NCBI GenBank assembly: GCA_947449575.1
Contig: CANFRV010000023.1
Span: 1-61,983, forward strand
DNA: 61,983 bases
Reading direction: 5' to 3'
DNA from: Flavobacteriales bacterium
Lineage (GTDB): Bacteria; Bacteroidota; Bacteroidia; Flavobacteriales_D; Crocinitomicaceae
Below are positions 26,087 through 36,079 of the stretch, piece by piece. The position numbers were made by a program, and so were the translations under genes. Under the pieces are notes generated by a model. The model saw only the letters and a list, made by a program, of their open reading frames with translations, made no database searches and was not told the origin of the DNA. Numbering within the stretch: the stretch's first letter is position 1; each line of letters opens with the position of its first letter.

Positions 26087-27012
26087 TGAAAAAGTTCTTA
26101 CTTCGAATCATACAATATAGTATTTTCTTCATAGTTTCTATGAGTATCATACTAATAGTGTATTGTTTGAGAAATAATTATAGTCTTAAGAATTTTCCAC
26201 CGCCCAATTTTTCAGATAGTTTTTCATTTAATAAAAAAATTGAGTTTTCTCATGATCGAAAATCTAAGGTTTTAGCAGTAGGTTCTTCCATGGCATTAAT
26301 TAATTTGGAATCAAGTAGTGTGAAAAAGCATCTAAAATCTGCATCCTATACGAATTTATCTTCCTGGGGATTGTCAATTAAAGACATGTTTAGATTGATA
26401 AAAATATACCAATTGAAATATGATTTTACGACTTTAGTGATGTCTTCAAATATGTGTGATTTTTCAGCCAATGAAAAAAGTTTTTCTTCTTCAGAGATTA
26501 TAAAATACCTAGAATCACGTTACAAAAATTGGTATAACTTTTACAACATTGATTTAAAATATTTATTTGCAAATTTTTCGATAGCGAATGAATCAATAAG
26601 AGATAATAGGCATTATGAGTCATTTAGAATGGATACTGATGGAGGAGTGTTATTGGATGGAAACAATTTTGAAAAAAGAAAACAACGGTGGAATAATGAT
26701 GATATTGGTATTGTAAAAAAATATCAATACGACTATCTCGATAGTATTAATCAATTTTGCAAAAAAAAGCACATCAAATTTTATTTTTTTCAATCTCCTA
26801 TGAGAAAAGGTTTAATAAATAGTCAAAATAAAGGTGTGATTAATACTCATGTTAAAAAATGTAAGAAAATATTGTCAAATAGTGTTTATTTTGTAAATTC
26901 ATCAGATACAATATGGAGTGATAACCTTTTTGTAGATGGCACTCATTTTAATAAAAAAGGAGCTTATCAGTATACAAATTATTGTTTTCAGCAACTAGAA
27001 ACAAATGAATAA
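26086..27012 (+). CDS. SGNH-like membrane-anchored protein, MBOAT partner
   Basis: 308 aa. One N-terminal membrane helix (about residues 8-28) anchors an extracytoplasmic domain. AVGSSMALINLE (about 65-76) resembles the block I nucleophile Ser of SGNH hydrolases, and D284-GT-H287 near the end fits the block V Asp-x-x-His pair. DltD, AlgJ/X and PatB-like proteins have this layout and receive acyl groups from an MBOAT. Sequence similarity is weak; the call rests on these motifs and on direct coupling to the MBOAT gene. Confidence 0.78.
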   Translation: MKKFLLRIIQYSIFFIVSMSIILIVYCLRNNYSLKNFPPPNFSDSFSFNKKIEFSHDRKSKVLAVGSSMALINLESSSVKKHLKSASYTNLSSWGLSIKDMFRLIKIYQLKYDFTTLVMSSNMCDFSANEKSFSSSEIIKYLESRYKNWYNFYNIDLKYLFANFSIANESIRDNRHYESFRMDTDGGVLLDGNNFEKRKQRWNNDDIGIVKKYQYDYLDSINQFCKKKHIKFYFFQSPMRKGLINSQNKGVINTHVKKCKKILSNSVYFVNSSDTIWSDNLFVDGTHFNKKGAYQYTNYCFQQLETNE

Positions 27013-27847
27013 ACTTTCAATCATCACGCCTGTTTTTAATTCAATTTCATACATTGAATTATGTATTCAGAATGTTTGTTCACAAGGTTGCATAGATGAA
27101 ATAGAACATCTTATTATTGATGGCGGCAGTACTGACGGCACAGCGGAATTAATAACTACGTTAGCAGACATTTACCCTCATATAAAATGGATTTCGGAAA
27201 AAGATAGAGGGCAAAGTGATGCAATGAATAAAGGAATTAAATTGGCAACAGGTAAATACATTAGTTTTTTAAATGTGGATGATTATTATTCAGAAAATGC
27301 ACTTAAAGATGTCTTAGCGATTATCTCTGCTAAAGATGCTCCCGAGTTTATTGTTGGCAATTGCAATGTTTGGAACCCAGATGAGACTTTACAATACATT
27401 AATCAACCTTCACAATTAAAAATATGGCATCTTTTGAGTGGGTATTATTTACCAGTTAATCCATCCGCGTATTTTTATAAAAAGGAAATTCACAATCGAA
27501 TAGGTTCCTACAACGAAGAAAACCATCATAACATGGACATTGAATTCTTGATTGAAGCTGCATCTGTGACAGAATTGAAATATTATCCTAAAATTTGGGG
27601 GAATTTTCGCTTGCTACCAAATACGAAAACAGTAAATGATCAAAATTCAGGTACGATTGAACAACGTAAAAAAGAATTGTATCAAAGATATTTACAAAAT
27701 TCAACGTATAAAGTTCGTGCAAAGACGAAATACATAATCCTTCAAAAGAAAATGCAACGCGCTGTTTTGAAAGTGAAAAAAATAATCGTATTACCATTTG
27801 ATAAGGTGTATTATAAATTGAAATTAGTACTAAATTTATCAAAATGA
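27005..27847 (+). CDS. Glycosyltransferase family 2
   Basis: 280 aa. LSIITPVFNSISYIELCIQN, LIIDGGSTDGTAE, KDRGQSDAMNKGI and the metal-binding NVDDYY are typical of the WcaE-like branch of GT2. The C-terminal tail is strongly basic. It overlaps the SGNH gene by 8 nt and the following GT2 gene by 4 nt (ATGA), part of a translationally coupled run from 24623 to 30892. Confidence 0.92.
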   Translation: MNKLSIITPVFNSISYIELCIQNVCSQGCIDEIEHLIIDGGSTDGTAELITTLADIYPHIKWISEKDRGQSDAMNKGIKLATGKYISFLNVDDYYSENALKDVLAIISAKDAPEFIVGNCNVWNPDETLQYINQPSQLKIWHLLSGYYLPVNPSAYFYKKEIHNRIGSYNEENHHNMDIEFLIEAASVTELKYYPKIWGNFRLLPNTKTVNDQNSGTIEQRKKELYQRYLQNSTYKVRAKTKYIILQKKMQRAVLKVKKIIVLPFDKVYYKLKLVLNLSK

Positions 27848-28845
27848 AAAACAGTATTTCAATAGTCATAAGTACCTATAATGGCGTTACAAAGTTATTT
27901 GAAACACTAAAAGGCATCAGTCAATTAAATAGAGATGGTATTGATTTTGTTGAATTAATAATCGTTGATAATGCGTCTACGGATGAAACGACTGATTTTG
28001 CTCAAAATACATGGAAGGAATTAGGGGAACCATTTGCACTGACTACTGTCAAAGAATTAAAACCAGGTAAATTATATGCGCAAGAAGCTGGGTTCAAAAT
28101 TGCAAAAGGGGCGTATATAGTAATTTGTGATGATGATAATTCATTAGCTTCTAATTATCTGCAAATAGGAGTGGAGTATCTGACAAAACATCCAGAAATT
28201 GGAATTTTAGGAGGAAGAGGTATTGCCGTGTCTGCAATCGAGATACCTGATTGGTTTGAAGAATTTGCTTATTATTTTGCATGTGCGCCGCAAGCGCCGC
28301 AAACTGGTAATGTGATGCCGACGCGAAATGTCGTGTATGGAGCGGGGATGTGGATTAGAAAATCTGGCTATGACCAAGCAAAGGAATTGGGATTCCAATT
28401 TATTTTGGGTTCACGAACAGGGAAAAAATTAACAACAGGCGGTGAGGATAGCGAATTGTGTTGGGCGCTTAAGCTTTTGGGCTTCGAAATATGGTATGTG
28501 GATGAAATGCAGTTTCAGCACCATATACCAAAGGATCGCCTGACGATGGAATATCGGACTAGGTTGCTTGAAGGTATGAGTAGTAACGGGCCTTTATCTT
28601 GGGTATATTTGCGTATATGGAAAAATGATAGCACCCAGCGTGTGACAAATTTTTGGATAAAGGAATTGGCTTATTCACTGAGGGATTTACTCCGCTCCTT
28701 TCTTTCTAAAAAAGATAGTGAGTATAGAAAAATACTGGTAAGAAATATTAAATTTTACGTAAAATATAGATCAGAATTTGATAAAAAAGTTAATCAGGTG
28801 ATTACCTATAGAAATAAATGTCAAGCCTATTTAAAGAATAATTAA
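27844..28845 (+). CDS. Glycosyltransferase family 2
   Basis: 333 aa. SIVISTYNGVTKLFETL, IIVDNASTDETTDF and VICDDDNSLA (about residues 96-105) are GT2 motifs. GGEDSELCWALKLLG followed by ..MQFQHHIPKDRL gives the acceptor-side acidic and His residues. It overlaps the genes on both sides by 4 nt and 1 nt. Confidence 0.92.
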   Translation: MKNSISIVISTYNGVTKLFETLKGISQLNRDGIDFVELIIVDNASTDETTDFAQNTWKELGEPFALTTVKELKPGKLYAQEAGFKIAKGAYIVICDDDNSLASNYLQIGVEYLTKHPEIGILGGRGIAVSAIEIPDWFEEFAYYFACAPQAPQTGNVMPTRNVVYGAGMWIRKSGYDQAKELGFQFILGSRTGKKLTTGGEDSELCWALKLLGFEIWYVDEMQFQHHIPKDRLTMEYRTRLLEGMSSNGPLSWVYLRIWKNDSTQRVTNFWIKELAYSLRDLLRSFLSKKDSEYRKILVRNIKFYVKYRSEFDKKVNQVITYRNKCQAYLKNN

Positions 28846-29789
28846 TGAAAATAAATCCATACTTCTCACTAATTATTCCCTCCTACAATAGAGCTCATTC
28901 TATCAAAAAAGCGATTAATAGTATACTCGAACAATCTTTTCAGGACTTTGAAATTATCGTTATTGATGATTGCTCAACGGATGATACGACCAATGTTATT
29001 GAATCTATGCGGCATCCTAAAATTCACTATTTTCGGAATGAGCTAAATCAAGAAAGGTGTATAAGTAGAAATATAGGGATCGAAAAAGCGAAAGGTACAT
29101 ACATTTGCTTTTTGGACAGTGATGATTATCATTTACCCCATCATTTTGAGATTTTATACGATGAGATTCAAAAGCAAAATGAACCCAAAGGATTCTTTTT
29201 TACGAACTCTTGGAACGAAACAAGTGAAGGGGTTCGGACAGAAAGAGGTTGCCCTGTGTATAGCGAAATAGAACCGTATACGTATTTTTTGCATTATACT
29301 GTTAACCCTCAGCGCTGGGCTGTGCATAAAGAAGTGTTGGGGAAGCATGCTTTCGATCCCGAGATTGTAATTTGTGAAGATATGGATACAAGTTTGAGAA
29401 TCTTAGCAGCAGGAGTGCCCATCTACCATATTAATGAGAGAACCACAGTATACGTAGCGGCCGAGGATAGTTTTACCATGAGTGACAGCAACAAAGCAGA
29501 AAAAGAATTATTCTATTTAAAGAAAATATTTAAAAGAAAAGAGTTACAAGGAAAACTTCCAAGATCCGAGAAAAATCGTTTGATTAGTATGTGCTACTAT
29601 TTTTTAGCAATAAAATGTAGGTCAGAATCTAAAAAGAGAAAAACCATGATGTATTCCATATCTTCTTTTTTATTATTTCCAAAAGGGTATAATGGTAAAA
29701 CAAATAAATCAATAATGGTTATGTGTATTTATTCAATACCGCTTATTGGTCAGTTCATAAATGTAACAAGGAGGACTTTTAAAAAATGA
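28845..29789 (+). CDS. Glycosyltransferase family 2
   Basis: 314 aa. FSLIIPSYNRAHSIKKAINS, VIDDCSTDDTTNVI and CFLDSDDYHLPHHFE (about residues 88-102) define the GT-A catalytic part. It resembles the minus-strand GT2 at 32076 in several motifs (RAHSI/RAEML, RCISRNIGI/RSAARNNGI, FLDSDD), so the two may be distant paralogues. It overlaps both neighbours by 1 and 4 nt. Confidence 0.92.
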   Translation: MKINPYFSLIIPSYNRAHSIKKAINSILEQSFQDFEIIVIDDCSTDDTTNVIESMRHPKIHYFRNELNQERCISRNIGIEKAKGTYICFLDSDDYHLPHHFEILYDEIQKQNEPKGFFFTNSWNETSEGVRTERGCPVYSEIEPYTYFLHYTVNPQRWAVHKEVLGKHAFDPEIVICEDMDTSLRILAAGVPIYHINERTTVYVAAEDSFTMSDSNKAEKELFYLKKIFKRKELQGKLPRSEKNRLISMCYYFLAIKCRSESKKRKTMMYSISSFLLFPKGYNGKTNKSIMVMCIYSIPLIGQFINVTRRTFKK

Positions 29790-30892
29790 AAAAAGAACTA
29801 GTAAATATCAAACTTCCAATAAATGCTACACATGAAGTGAAGGAATTGTTATTTTCATATTCTGCCTATTCAAATGATATTCCGAAATTAAAAAAGCTCA
29901 AGAAAGTTTTTGTAACCTATGATGGTCTAGTACTGAAAAATGGGTTACTTGCTGGTGGATGTGCTTTTAATTTAAGAGGTAAGGCTGATAATACATTTTA
30001 CTATTTCTTCTGGCGAGATGTTATTGAAAAATATGTGGTTTGCAGATGGGGAAAAAGTTTGGTTTCTCATCACTTAAAAGGTCCCCAAAAATATTTGTTA
30101 ATTCATTCTAAGTGGTTTAATTATTCATTTTGGATTAATAGTTTTTTACCACGATTAGTTCAGGCTGAAAATGCAGGCATGCTAAATGATGTTAAATTAA
30201 TTGTACCAGAAGGCTGGAAAAATATTCCGTATGTATGGGATAGTTTAGAGGCTTTCAACATTGCAAAGGAGATTATACCTGCAGATAGTCATCTTTTTGT
30301 TGATCATTTAATCATGCCAGAAACTCGGAAGTGGACGTATTCCTTTAACCCACAAGTTATTCAAAATACGAGCAGTAAGTTAATTGACTATGCTTTAAAA
30401 ACAACCGATGCAATAAGATCCAATACGAAGAAAATTTATTTGACGCGTTCACAAAGAGGTGTGCGCTGCGCAGAAAACGAAGAAGAGGTTTTAGATTTAG
30501 TAGTAAAGTATGGATACACTCCAATTTCCTTTGAAGATTTTTCAATATGGCAACAAGTGCTTATAATGCAGCAAGCAACTCATTTCATTTCAATCCATGG
30601 AGCAGGAATGTCTAATTTGATGTTTATGCCCCCCAATTCAGCGGTCCTAGAATTAATAAATAGACCCTATGCACATGCTGAATATACTTTTCCGTTTTGG
30701 ACATTAGCAAATTCTGTGCAAGTAAAGTATTTCATGCAATTGTGCGATGTGGTGAACGGGAAAGATGCAAAATTATCTTTTGGAAAGAAAAGGGCAGAGG
30801 AAGATGTAAAGTATTTGGTGAATGAAAATTTAATTGTTGATATTTGTTTACTCGAATCAAATCTACAATTAATGGAACAAAATGAACATTAA
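29786..30892 (+). CDS. Glycosyltransferase family 61
   Basis: 368 aa. KIYLTRSQRGVRCAENEEEV (about residues 215-234), ISFEDFSIWQQVLIMQQA and FISIHGAGMSNLMFMPPN (about 267-284) are the GT61 (DUF563) signature. In bacteria these act in capsule or O-antigen assembly. It is the last gene of the coupled run. It ends 16 nt before the end of a convergent acyltransferase gene, with no obvious terminator between. Confidence 0.9.
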   Translation: MKKELVNIKLPINATHEVKELLFSYSAYSNDIPKLKKLKKVFVTYDGLVLKNGLLAGGCAFNLRGKADNTFYYFFWRDVIEKYVVCRWGKSLVSHHLKGPQKYLLIHSKWFNYSFWINSFLPRLVQAENAGMLNDVKLIVPEGWKNIPYVWDSLEAFNIAKEIIPADSHLFVDHLIMPETRKWTYSFNPQVIQNTSSKLIDYALKTTDAIRSNTKKIYLTRSQRGVRCAENEEEVLDLVVKYGYTPISFEDFSIWQQVLIMQQATHFISIHGAGMSNLMFMPPNSAVLELINRPYAHAEYTFPFWTLANSVQVKYFMQLCDVVNGKDAKLSFGKKRAEEDVKYLVNENLIVDICLLESNLQLMEQNEH

Positions 30893-30908
30893 TTTTCCAC
30901 TATACAAC

Positions 30909-32033
30909 TCAATCAAATTTCGTTTTCCATTGTAAGAATGGCTTTTCTAAATAGTGAAAAGATAAGTAGGAGATTACTATTGTTAAAGCAATGGAAGTGG
31001 CATATAAAATAATATTCATTTCAACAATATCACCTTTAAAATCAGAATAGCTCTTTTTCAATACTTCAATGATTGTTAAAATTACTATCCAGTGGTACAC
31101 ATACAAACCGTATGATATTTTACCCATAAATGTGAAAAAATTGTTTTCAAGGGTAATAACAGGTTTTGATTTTGTAGCAATATTAAGTATGATAATACCA
31201 AATAAAAGGGAATAAATTTCATCATTGAATTTTGTGAATACAGTCCCAGATAACCACAAAAGCAGCGTTCCCACAAACAGAATGATTTCTATGAAATCAA
31301 GTTTGAATATCTCTAGCCATTTTTTCTTTTTAAAAACTACGTATGCTATAAAACCTCCAATAGCCATTGAATTTATCTTAAAATGAATAATAAACAAACT
31401 CAAACGATTATAAAAAAGTTCATTCCCTGAAAAAACATCAGTTCGGTAATTTAAAAAACCCAAAAATAAAGGAGTAATGGTTATTCCAAAAAAGATAGCA
31501 AGCAACAAGATCAGTGTATATTTTCGAAATACCAACATTAAAATAGGCCAAAGAATATAAAATTGTTCTTCAACCCCAATCGACCACAGATGCACAGCTC
31601 CATTTATGTAGCTTCCCATCGATTTTGAAATATTTGGTAAAAAGAATAAATAGTATTTAATTTCGCTCCAAGTGTATGCTTTTGTTATTGAAAAATGGAA
31701 AAATGAAAATAGAAGTGGAATAACAAAAATAGAGATCAAAATCATAAAATAATACAGCGGCCAAATTCTAAGTACTCTCCTCATATAAAATTTCCAAATG
31801 TGAATGGTCGATTTCTCTTTTAATTCATTCAGTAATAAATAAGTGATCAAAAAACCACTTAAAACAAAGAAAAGTATCACCCCTAAATGTCCACTTGTAT
31901 TTTTATAGAAAGGTACGTGCATTAAATTGGGTAAACCCTGTAACGATTTCAAAAATTCAATATGGCCTATAATTACAACAAAAGCGCCAATGAATCTCAA
32001 TCCATTTAAACCCGGGAAATATATTTTTTTCAT
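30909..32033 (-). CDS. Acyltransferase family 3 membrane protein
   Basis: 374 aa with about ten helices. PGLNGLRFIGAFVVIIGHIE holds the AT3 Arg and His, RRVLRIWPLYYFMIL and HLWSIGVEEQFYILWPIL are the other hallmarks, and YLEKPF near the C-terminus is conserved in OafA-like proteins. It differs from the 11787 enzyme in sequence, so a second, distinct acyl site is likely. It sits with the GT2 at 32076 in a two-gene minus-strand unit, converging on the long plus-strand run. Confidence 0.93.
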   Translation of the reverse strand: MKKIYFPGLNGLRFIGAFVVIIGHIEFLKSLQGLPNLMHVPFYKNTSGHLGVILFFVLSGFLITYLLLNELKEKSTIHIWKFYMRRVLRIWPLYYFMILISIFVIPLLFSFFHFSITKAYTWSEIKYYLFFLPNISKSMGSYINGAVHLWSIGVEEQFYILWPILMLVFRKYTLILLLAIFFGITITPLFLGFLNYRTDVFSGNELFYNRLSLFIIHFKINSMAIGGFIAYVVFKKKKWLEIFKLDFIEIILFVGTLLLWLSGTVFTKFNDEIYSLLFGIIILNIATKSKPVITLENNFFTFMGKISYGLYVYHWIVILTIIEVLKKSYSDFKGDIVEMNIILYATSIALTIVISYLSFHYLEKPFLQWKTKFD

Positions 32034-32075
32034 AGTGTTGCTGCTAATCTAGATGTTGGTATTCTTATTTTAAAA

Positions 32076-32978
32076 TTATTGGTATTCATGTATTGGCCTA
32101 TAAAAAATTAATTTAAGCGCAAGTAAGAATTTATGTTTTAATTGAGGATGATTTTTTTGATACAGAATGGAAAGTAGCAAATGCTTAAACGCTAATAATT
32201 TTTTATTTTTATACAGATAGTATTTCATCAAGCCAAAATGAGTTTCACCAAAAACATCATTCCAAATTTTCGCAGGTATCTTTGCTTTAATTGCAGGATG
32301 CCGTTTACAAAACACATGCAATCCATCTAATCTATTTTGTGCTGATTTATTCTTAATGTTGACAGAATTATCATCGTGTAAATTGTAGAGAATTGTATCC
32401 TCAACGATATGGTAAATGGGATATGTTTGAGCAATTTTAACCCAAAGTAATAGATCTTCGACGATAATAATGTCTTCCTCAAATTTTTCAGTCATTAAAA
32501 TCGATGAATGTATACAAACCCTTGCCGGAATAATAGGGTTGTTAAATAAATAATTGATTACATCTGTTGTGATTGGTTCAATCTTCTGTGGAAACATCGC
32601 CTCTTCTTTCAATACCATATAATTTGTAAAAAACATCGCTACTGGTTGTTTTTTTTCAGTAATGGTCTCAAATAAACAGGATAAATGACGGTCTAAAAAA
32701 CGGTCATCGCTATCTAGAAAGCAAATATACTGTCCACGTGCATTTCTGATTCCATTGTTTCTTGCTGCACTCCTTTCCGAATTTTCCTGATACACATAAT
32801 GTATTCTTGGATCCTTTTCGATGAGGTCCATCACTACTTCTTCCGTAGAATCAGTAGAACCATCATCCACAACAATGCATTCCCAATCTTCAAATGTTTG
32901 ATTTTTGATGGATGCGATGGTAAGATCTAGCATTTCGGCCCTATTATACGTTGGAATAATGATAGAAAAAAAAGGCAT
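32076..32978 (-). CDS. Glycosyltransferase family 2
   Basis: 300 aa. FFSIIIPTYNRAEMLDLTIA, VVDDGSTDSTEEVVMD, NSERSAARNNGIRNARG and CFLDSDDRFLDRHL are clear GT2 motifs. It is upstream of the acyltransferase gene on the same strand (42 nt gap) and divergent from the GT2 at 33200 across 221 nt with no strong palindrome or promoter that I can name. Confidence 0.93.
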   Translation of the reverse strand: MPFFSIIIPTYNRAEMLDLTIASIKNQTFEDWECIVVDDGSTDSTEEVVMDLIEKDPRIHYVYQENSERSAARNNGIRNARGQYICFLDSDDRFLDRHLSCLFETITEKKQPVAMFFTNYMVLKEEAMFPQKIEPITTDVINYLFNNPIIPARVCIHSSILMTEKFEEDIIIVEDLLLWVKIAQTYPIYHIVEDTILYNLHDDNSVNIKNKSAQNRLDGLHVFCKRHPAIKAKIPAKIWNDVFGETHFGLMKYYLYKNKKLLAFKHLLLSILYQKNHPQLKHKFLLALKLIFYRPIHEYQ

Positions 32979-33199
32979 ACGACTCTAATTAAATTTTATC
33001 AAAAATAAACATTCTACTACTACATTCTAATAGAAATTCAATATTATGGCTAAATTTGTTTCAATTAGAAAGATCTAGTGATTGTGTTGAGAATTTCTTC
33101 TCTCATTTTAGTAGAAATAAACCTTGAGCTTATAAGGAATTTTCGACAGATTAGTTTTTACAATTTCGATGACATCGGCCAATTAAAAAATAGTATACA

Positions 33200-33916
33200 A
33201 TGAAAAAGTTATCAATAATTATTCCTGCGTTCAACGAAGAAAAAACGATTCATATTATTTTAAATAAAATTAAGAAAATTGAATTGATAGGCTCTCTTGA
33301 AAAAGAAATTATTATTGTAAATGATTGTTCTTCAGATGATACTGAAAATTCTATTGTCGAATACATCGCTGCTAATGGCGATTTAAACATCGTTTATTTC
33401 AAACATGAAAAAAACAAAGGCAAAGGAGCTGCATTATCTACGGGGATTTCAAAAGCAACAGGCGAAATTTTAATAATTCAAGATGCCGATTTAGAATATG
33501 ATCCAGAAGAATACAATATTCTTCTAAAGCCAATACTAGATGGGCATGCTGATGTGGTGTATGGTTCTAGATTTATTGGAGGGAAACCGCATAGAATATT
33601 GTTCTTTTGGCATACAATAGGGAATAAATTTTTAACAAAATTTTCTAACATGTTAACGAATCTAAATTTAACGGATATGGAAACGTGTTACAAAATGTTT
33701 AAAACAGAAGTAATTCAAAACATAAAGTTGAAAGAAAAAAGATTTGGTTTTGAACCAGAAGTGACAGCTAAAATCTCTCGTAACAAAAAAATCCGCATCT
33801 ACGAAGTTGGTATCTCCTACTATGGAAGAACCTATGAAGAAGGAAAAAAAATCAGTTGGAAAGATGGTTTCAGAGCACTTTATTGCATGATTAAATATCG
33901 TATTTTCAGTAAATAG
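33200..33916 (+). CDS. GT2 glycosyltransferase, DPM1-like, soluble
   Basis: 238 aa. LSIIIPAFNEEKTIHIIL, IIVNDCSSDDTE and IIQDADLEYDPEEYN (about residues 91-105) with YGSRFIGGKPHR are typical of dolichyl/polyprenyl-phosphate sugar transferases. MTDMETCYKMFK-like text (NLTDMETCYKMFK) supports this. There are no C-terminal membrane helices. It may charge a polyprenyl phosphate that the GT-C-like proteins (8828, 36391) use. It stands alone between a divergent gene and a repeat-rich gap. Confidence 0.92.
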   Translation: MKKLSIIIPAFNEEKTIHIILNKIKKIELIGSLEKEIIIVNDCSSDDTENSIVEYIAANGDLNIVYFKHEKNKGKGAALSTGISKATGEILIIQDADLEYDPEEYNILLKPILDGHADVVYGSRFIGGKPHRILFFWHTIGNKFLTKFSNMLTNLNLTDMETCYKMFKTEVIQNIKLKEKRFGFEPEVTAKISRNKKIRIYEVGISYYGRTYEEGKKISWKDGFRALYCMIKYRIFSK

Positions 33917-34011
33917 AAGGATTTCGGATCAATACCAAAAGTTGGGGGGCTACTATAAAACCTCAAAAAATGAGTCACATATTAATTTAATTTCGAAGTG
34001 AAGTTGAAAAA

Positions 34012-34080
34012 TGGTCTTTCCACAGAATTAGTTGTAAATATTTCCGTAATCGCGTTTCTCTTCATCAAGAAAAAGTAAAA
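34012..34080 (+). repeat. Dispersed repeat, short (internally deleted) copy
   Basis: The left end TGGTCTTTCCACAGAATTAG joins directly to the distal CTTCATCAAGAAAAAGTAA after the CCGTAATCGCGTTTC segment, so the central ~100 nt are missing. The same junction type is seen at 408-480, which suggests a recurring deletion or a second stable form. Confidence 0.7.
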
Positions 34081-34460
34081 GTAGAAACGGAATCTCCGAA
34101 GCACCTTTCCTTTCGACCTAGGAAAATAATGATTTCTGGAGATTAAAAAATGCGTTAATCAATCGAGGAAGCTACGCAATGTCAATGGAGTAGATCACCT
34201 CTATTGTAGCATTTTTTGATTGGAAGGAAGCATTCTTTTCCAAGTCTTGAATTTTTTTTTGGTTCTTCCCTCGAAAGCTATCACTTTCTCTTATTTCAAG
34301 ACAAAAAAAAGAGCAATGTAGAAACTGAATCCTCCAGCGAACAAACGATCTCAAACAGCAACTAGCAGAAACCGAATCCTCCAACGAGCACTTGATAATA
34401 ATCAATATCTAGTAGAAACCGAATCCCTCTAACTAACTAAATTTCGAAGTGAAATTGAAA

Positions 34461-34633
34461 TGGTCTTTCCACAGAATTAGTTGTAAATTTTTCCGTAATC
34501 GCGTTTCGCTTTTTCAGCGGAAAAGAGCGTGAAGGAAAGTATTTACGTAAGATTTTACGAAATGCAATGCAATAAAAAATTCCTTGGAAAGATCCTTGAT
34601 TTTTGCTTACTTTTTATCAAGTAAAAGTAAGAA
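34461..34633 (+). repeat. Dispersed MITE-like repeat, full copy 2
   Basis: The core spans GGTCTTTCC at 34462 to GGAAAGATCC at 34595 (134 nt) with the imperfect terminal inverted repeat. The trailing module follows with arms CTTACTTTTT and (one base changed) AAAAGTAAG. It is preceded by the constant AAATTTCGAAGTGAAATTGA flank, also present before the other full copies. Confidence 0.8.
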
Positions 34634-34876
34634 GATGAAAACAGAAGTAGATTTGAAGGTTATATGAGAGTAGTAGATTTGAAAGTAATTTTTCTAGCTC
34701 CCCACAGCATTTGGGTTTGATCCAGAATTGAAAGATATCCTTCTACCTCCAAAGAAATATTCTCTGATCCATGATTTTTCAAATCAAAAGCAATTAAATT
34801 TTAAACAACAGTATTAAGGACTTGTAATAAGTTGTTTTTCAAATTTTTTTACCTCAATAAACTGTATCCTATTTTT

Positions 34877-36079
34877 TTATAATTTCTTAAAGTCTTCTGA
34901 TTGAATAAAAATGAGTCGTTCTTTTATCAAGGTTAATATCCAATAACCCCATTTGGTAAGTAAAATAATTACGCCTGAAAGGGTGAAAAATGAAAAAGCG
35001 ATATATCTTGACCAATGTTCATTGGTCATTCCAGTGTGAATTCTAGATGTAAAACTTGACCAAATAAAAGAAAAGCCTACAATAATACTTGCAAAAGATA
35101 AAATAGTTGAAATATTTGACGAGAAAAAACGAACGGCAAACCCTTTTTTTAAGTTATTTTTAATATTGGACGAAATAGATAACCAAACTGTTTTTTGAAG
35201 TAAAAAAGAGCTACTAAAAAACAAGAGTGACGTAATAGCAAATAATTCAGCGACTATAAACCGATAGATCATCCACTCTTCAACATTATAATTGCGCATA
35301 TAATGAACAATGGGCATCCACATAATCAGAAGAGAAATGATTCCCGTGAAAAATGAAAACGTATTAAATATGATTTGAGGTCGATATAAAAATGCTGTTT
35401 TTAAGATTACAATCAAAAAACGAATACCATCCTTAGCAACATGTAATTTTGATTCGCCTTCTCTTTCATGATAAGGCATGTCCTCCTCAGCAATAATAAT
35501 TTCTTCGTTTAACAATGCCTTGGCGCTCATTGCTGGAGTGAAGTGCAATCCATCCGGCAATGGATATAGTTTTTTTAGAGAAGATTTTTTAACAATTCTC
35601 ATTCCACTCGCTGTATCTTTTACGTATTTAGAAGACAGAAAAGTGAGCAGTTTAGCGAAGATAAAATTCCCAATTCTTCTTATTAAAGGCATTTGACTTT
35701 CCTTATTTAATCTACAACCTAAAACAACATCAGCATTTTTAGCATTCAAAAGATTACATAAATTACTGAAAAACTTAGGTTCACAGGTACCGTCTGCATC
35801 TATAAATGCTAATAATTCGCCGCTTGCTTCACTCCATCCTTGTTTTATCGCCGCACCATACCCTCTATTTTTCTCGAAAATGATTAACTTTATTTTTGAA
35901 GCGTATGTTTGTGCAATTTCAACCGTTTTATCAGTAGAACCATCACTTACAACAATGATTTCAAGACTTGTAATGGCGGAATTTTTCACCAAATATTCTT
36001 CCGCGGCGAGTGAACGTTCAATAATTGAAGCAATGCTCTCTTCTTCGTTCAATGCAGGAATAACAACTGATAATTTCAT
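34877..36079 (-). CDS. GT2 glycosyltransferase with C-terminal membrane helices (DPM1-like)
   Basis: 400 aa. LSVVIPALNEEESIASII, IIVVSDGSTDKTVEIA, NRGYGAAIKQGWSEASG and AFIDADGTCEPKF (about residues 92-104) form the catalytic domain. About four membrane helices follow residue 235. It would transfer a sugar to a polyprenyl phosphate at the membrane. It is alone on the minus strand, divergent from the GT-C-like gene at 36391 across 311 nt that contain a long perfect inverted repeat. Confidence 0.92.
   Translation of the reverse strand: MKLSVVIPALNEEESIASIIERSLAAEEYLVKNSAITSLEIIVVSDGSTDKTVEIAQTYASKIKLIIFEKNRGYGAAIKQGWSEASGELLAFIDADGTCEPKFFSNLCNLLNAKNADVVLGCRLNKESQMPLIRRIGNFIFAKLLTFLSSKYVKDTASGMRIVKKSSLKKLYPLPDGLHFTPAMSAKALLNEEIIIAEEDMPYHEREGESKLHVAKDGIRFLIVILKTAFLYRPQIIFNTFSFFTGIISLLIMWMPIVHYMRNYNVEEWMIYRFIVAELFAITSLLFFSSSFLLQKTVWLSISSNIKNNLKKGFAVRFFSSNISTILSFASIIVGFSFIWSSFTSRIHTGMTNEHWSRYIAFSFFTLSGVIILLTKWGYWILTLIKERLIFIQSEDFKKL

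Larger units (their letters stand above)
33917..34876. other. Repeat-rich gene-free gap
   Basis: 960 nt without a believable gene. It holds a short copy (34012-34080) and a full copy (34461-34633) of the dispersed repeat. Several GTAGAAACCGAATCC-type satellite motifs lie near 34080, 34318, 34368 and 34410. A stem-rich middle around 34170-34310 has GCTAC...GTAGC and TCTTGAA...TTCAAGA pairs. A 77-aa minus-strand ORF at 34172-34405 falls wholly in this repetitive DNA and is not counted. Confidence 0.75.

Noticed and set aside
34172-34405. Minus-strand 77-aa ORF in the 34-kb gap
   Set aside because: Falls inside repeat modules shared with other gaps, with Ser/Cys/Phe-rich random composition.
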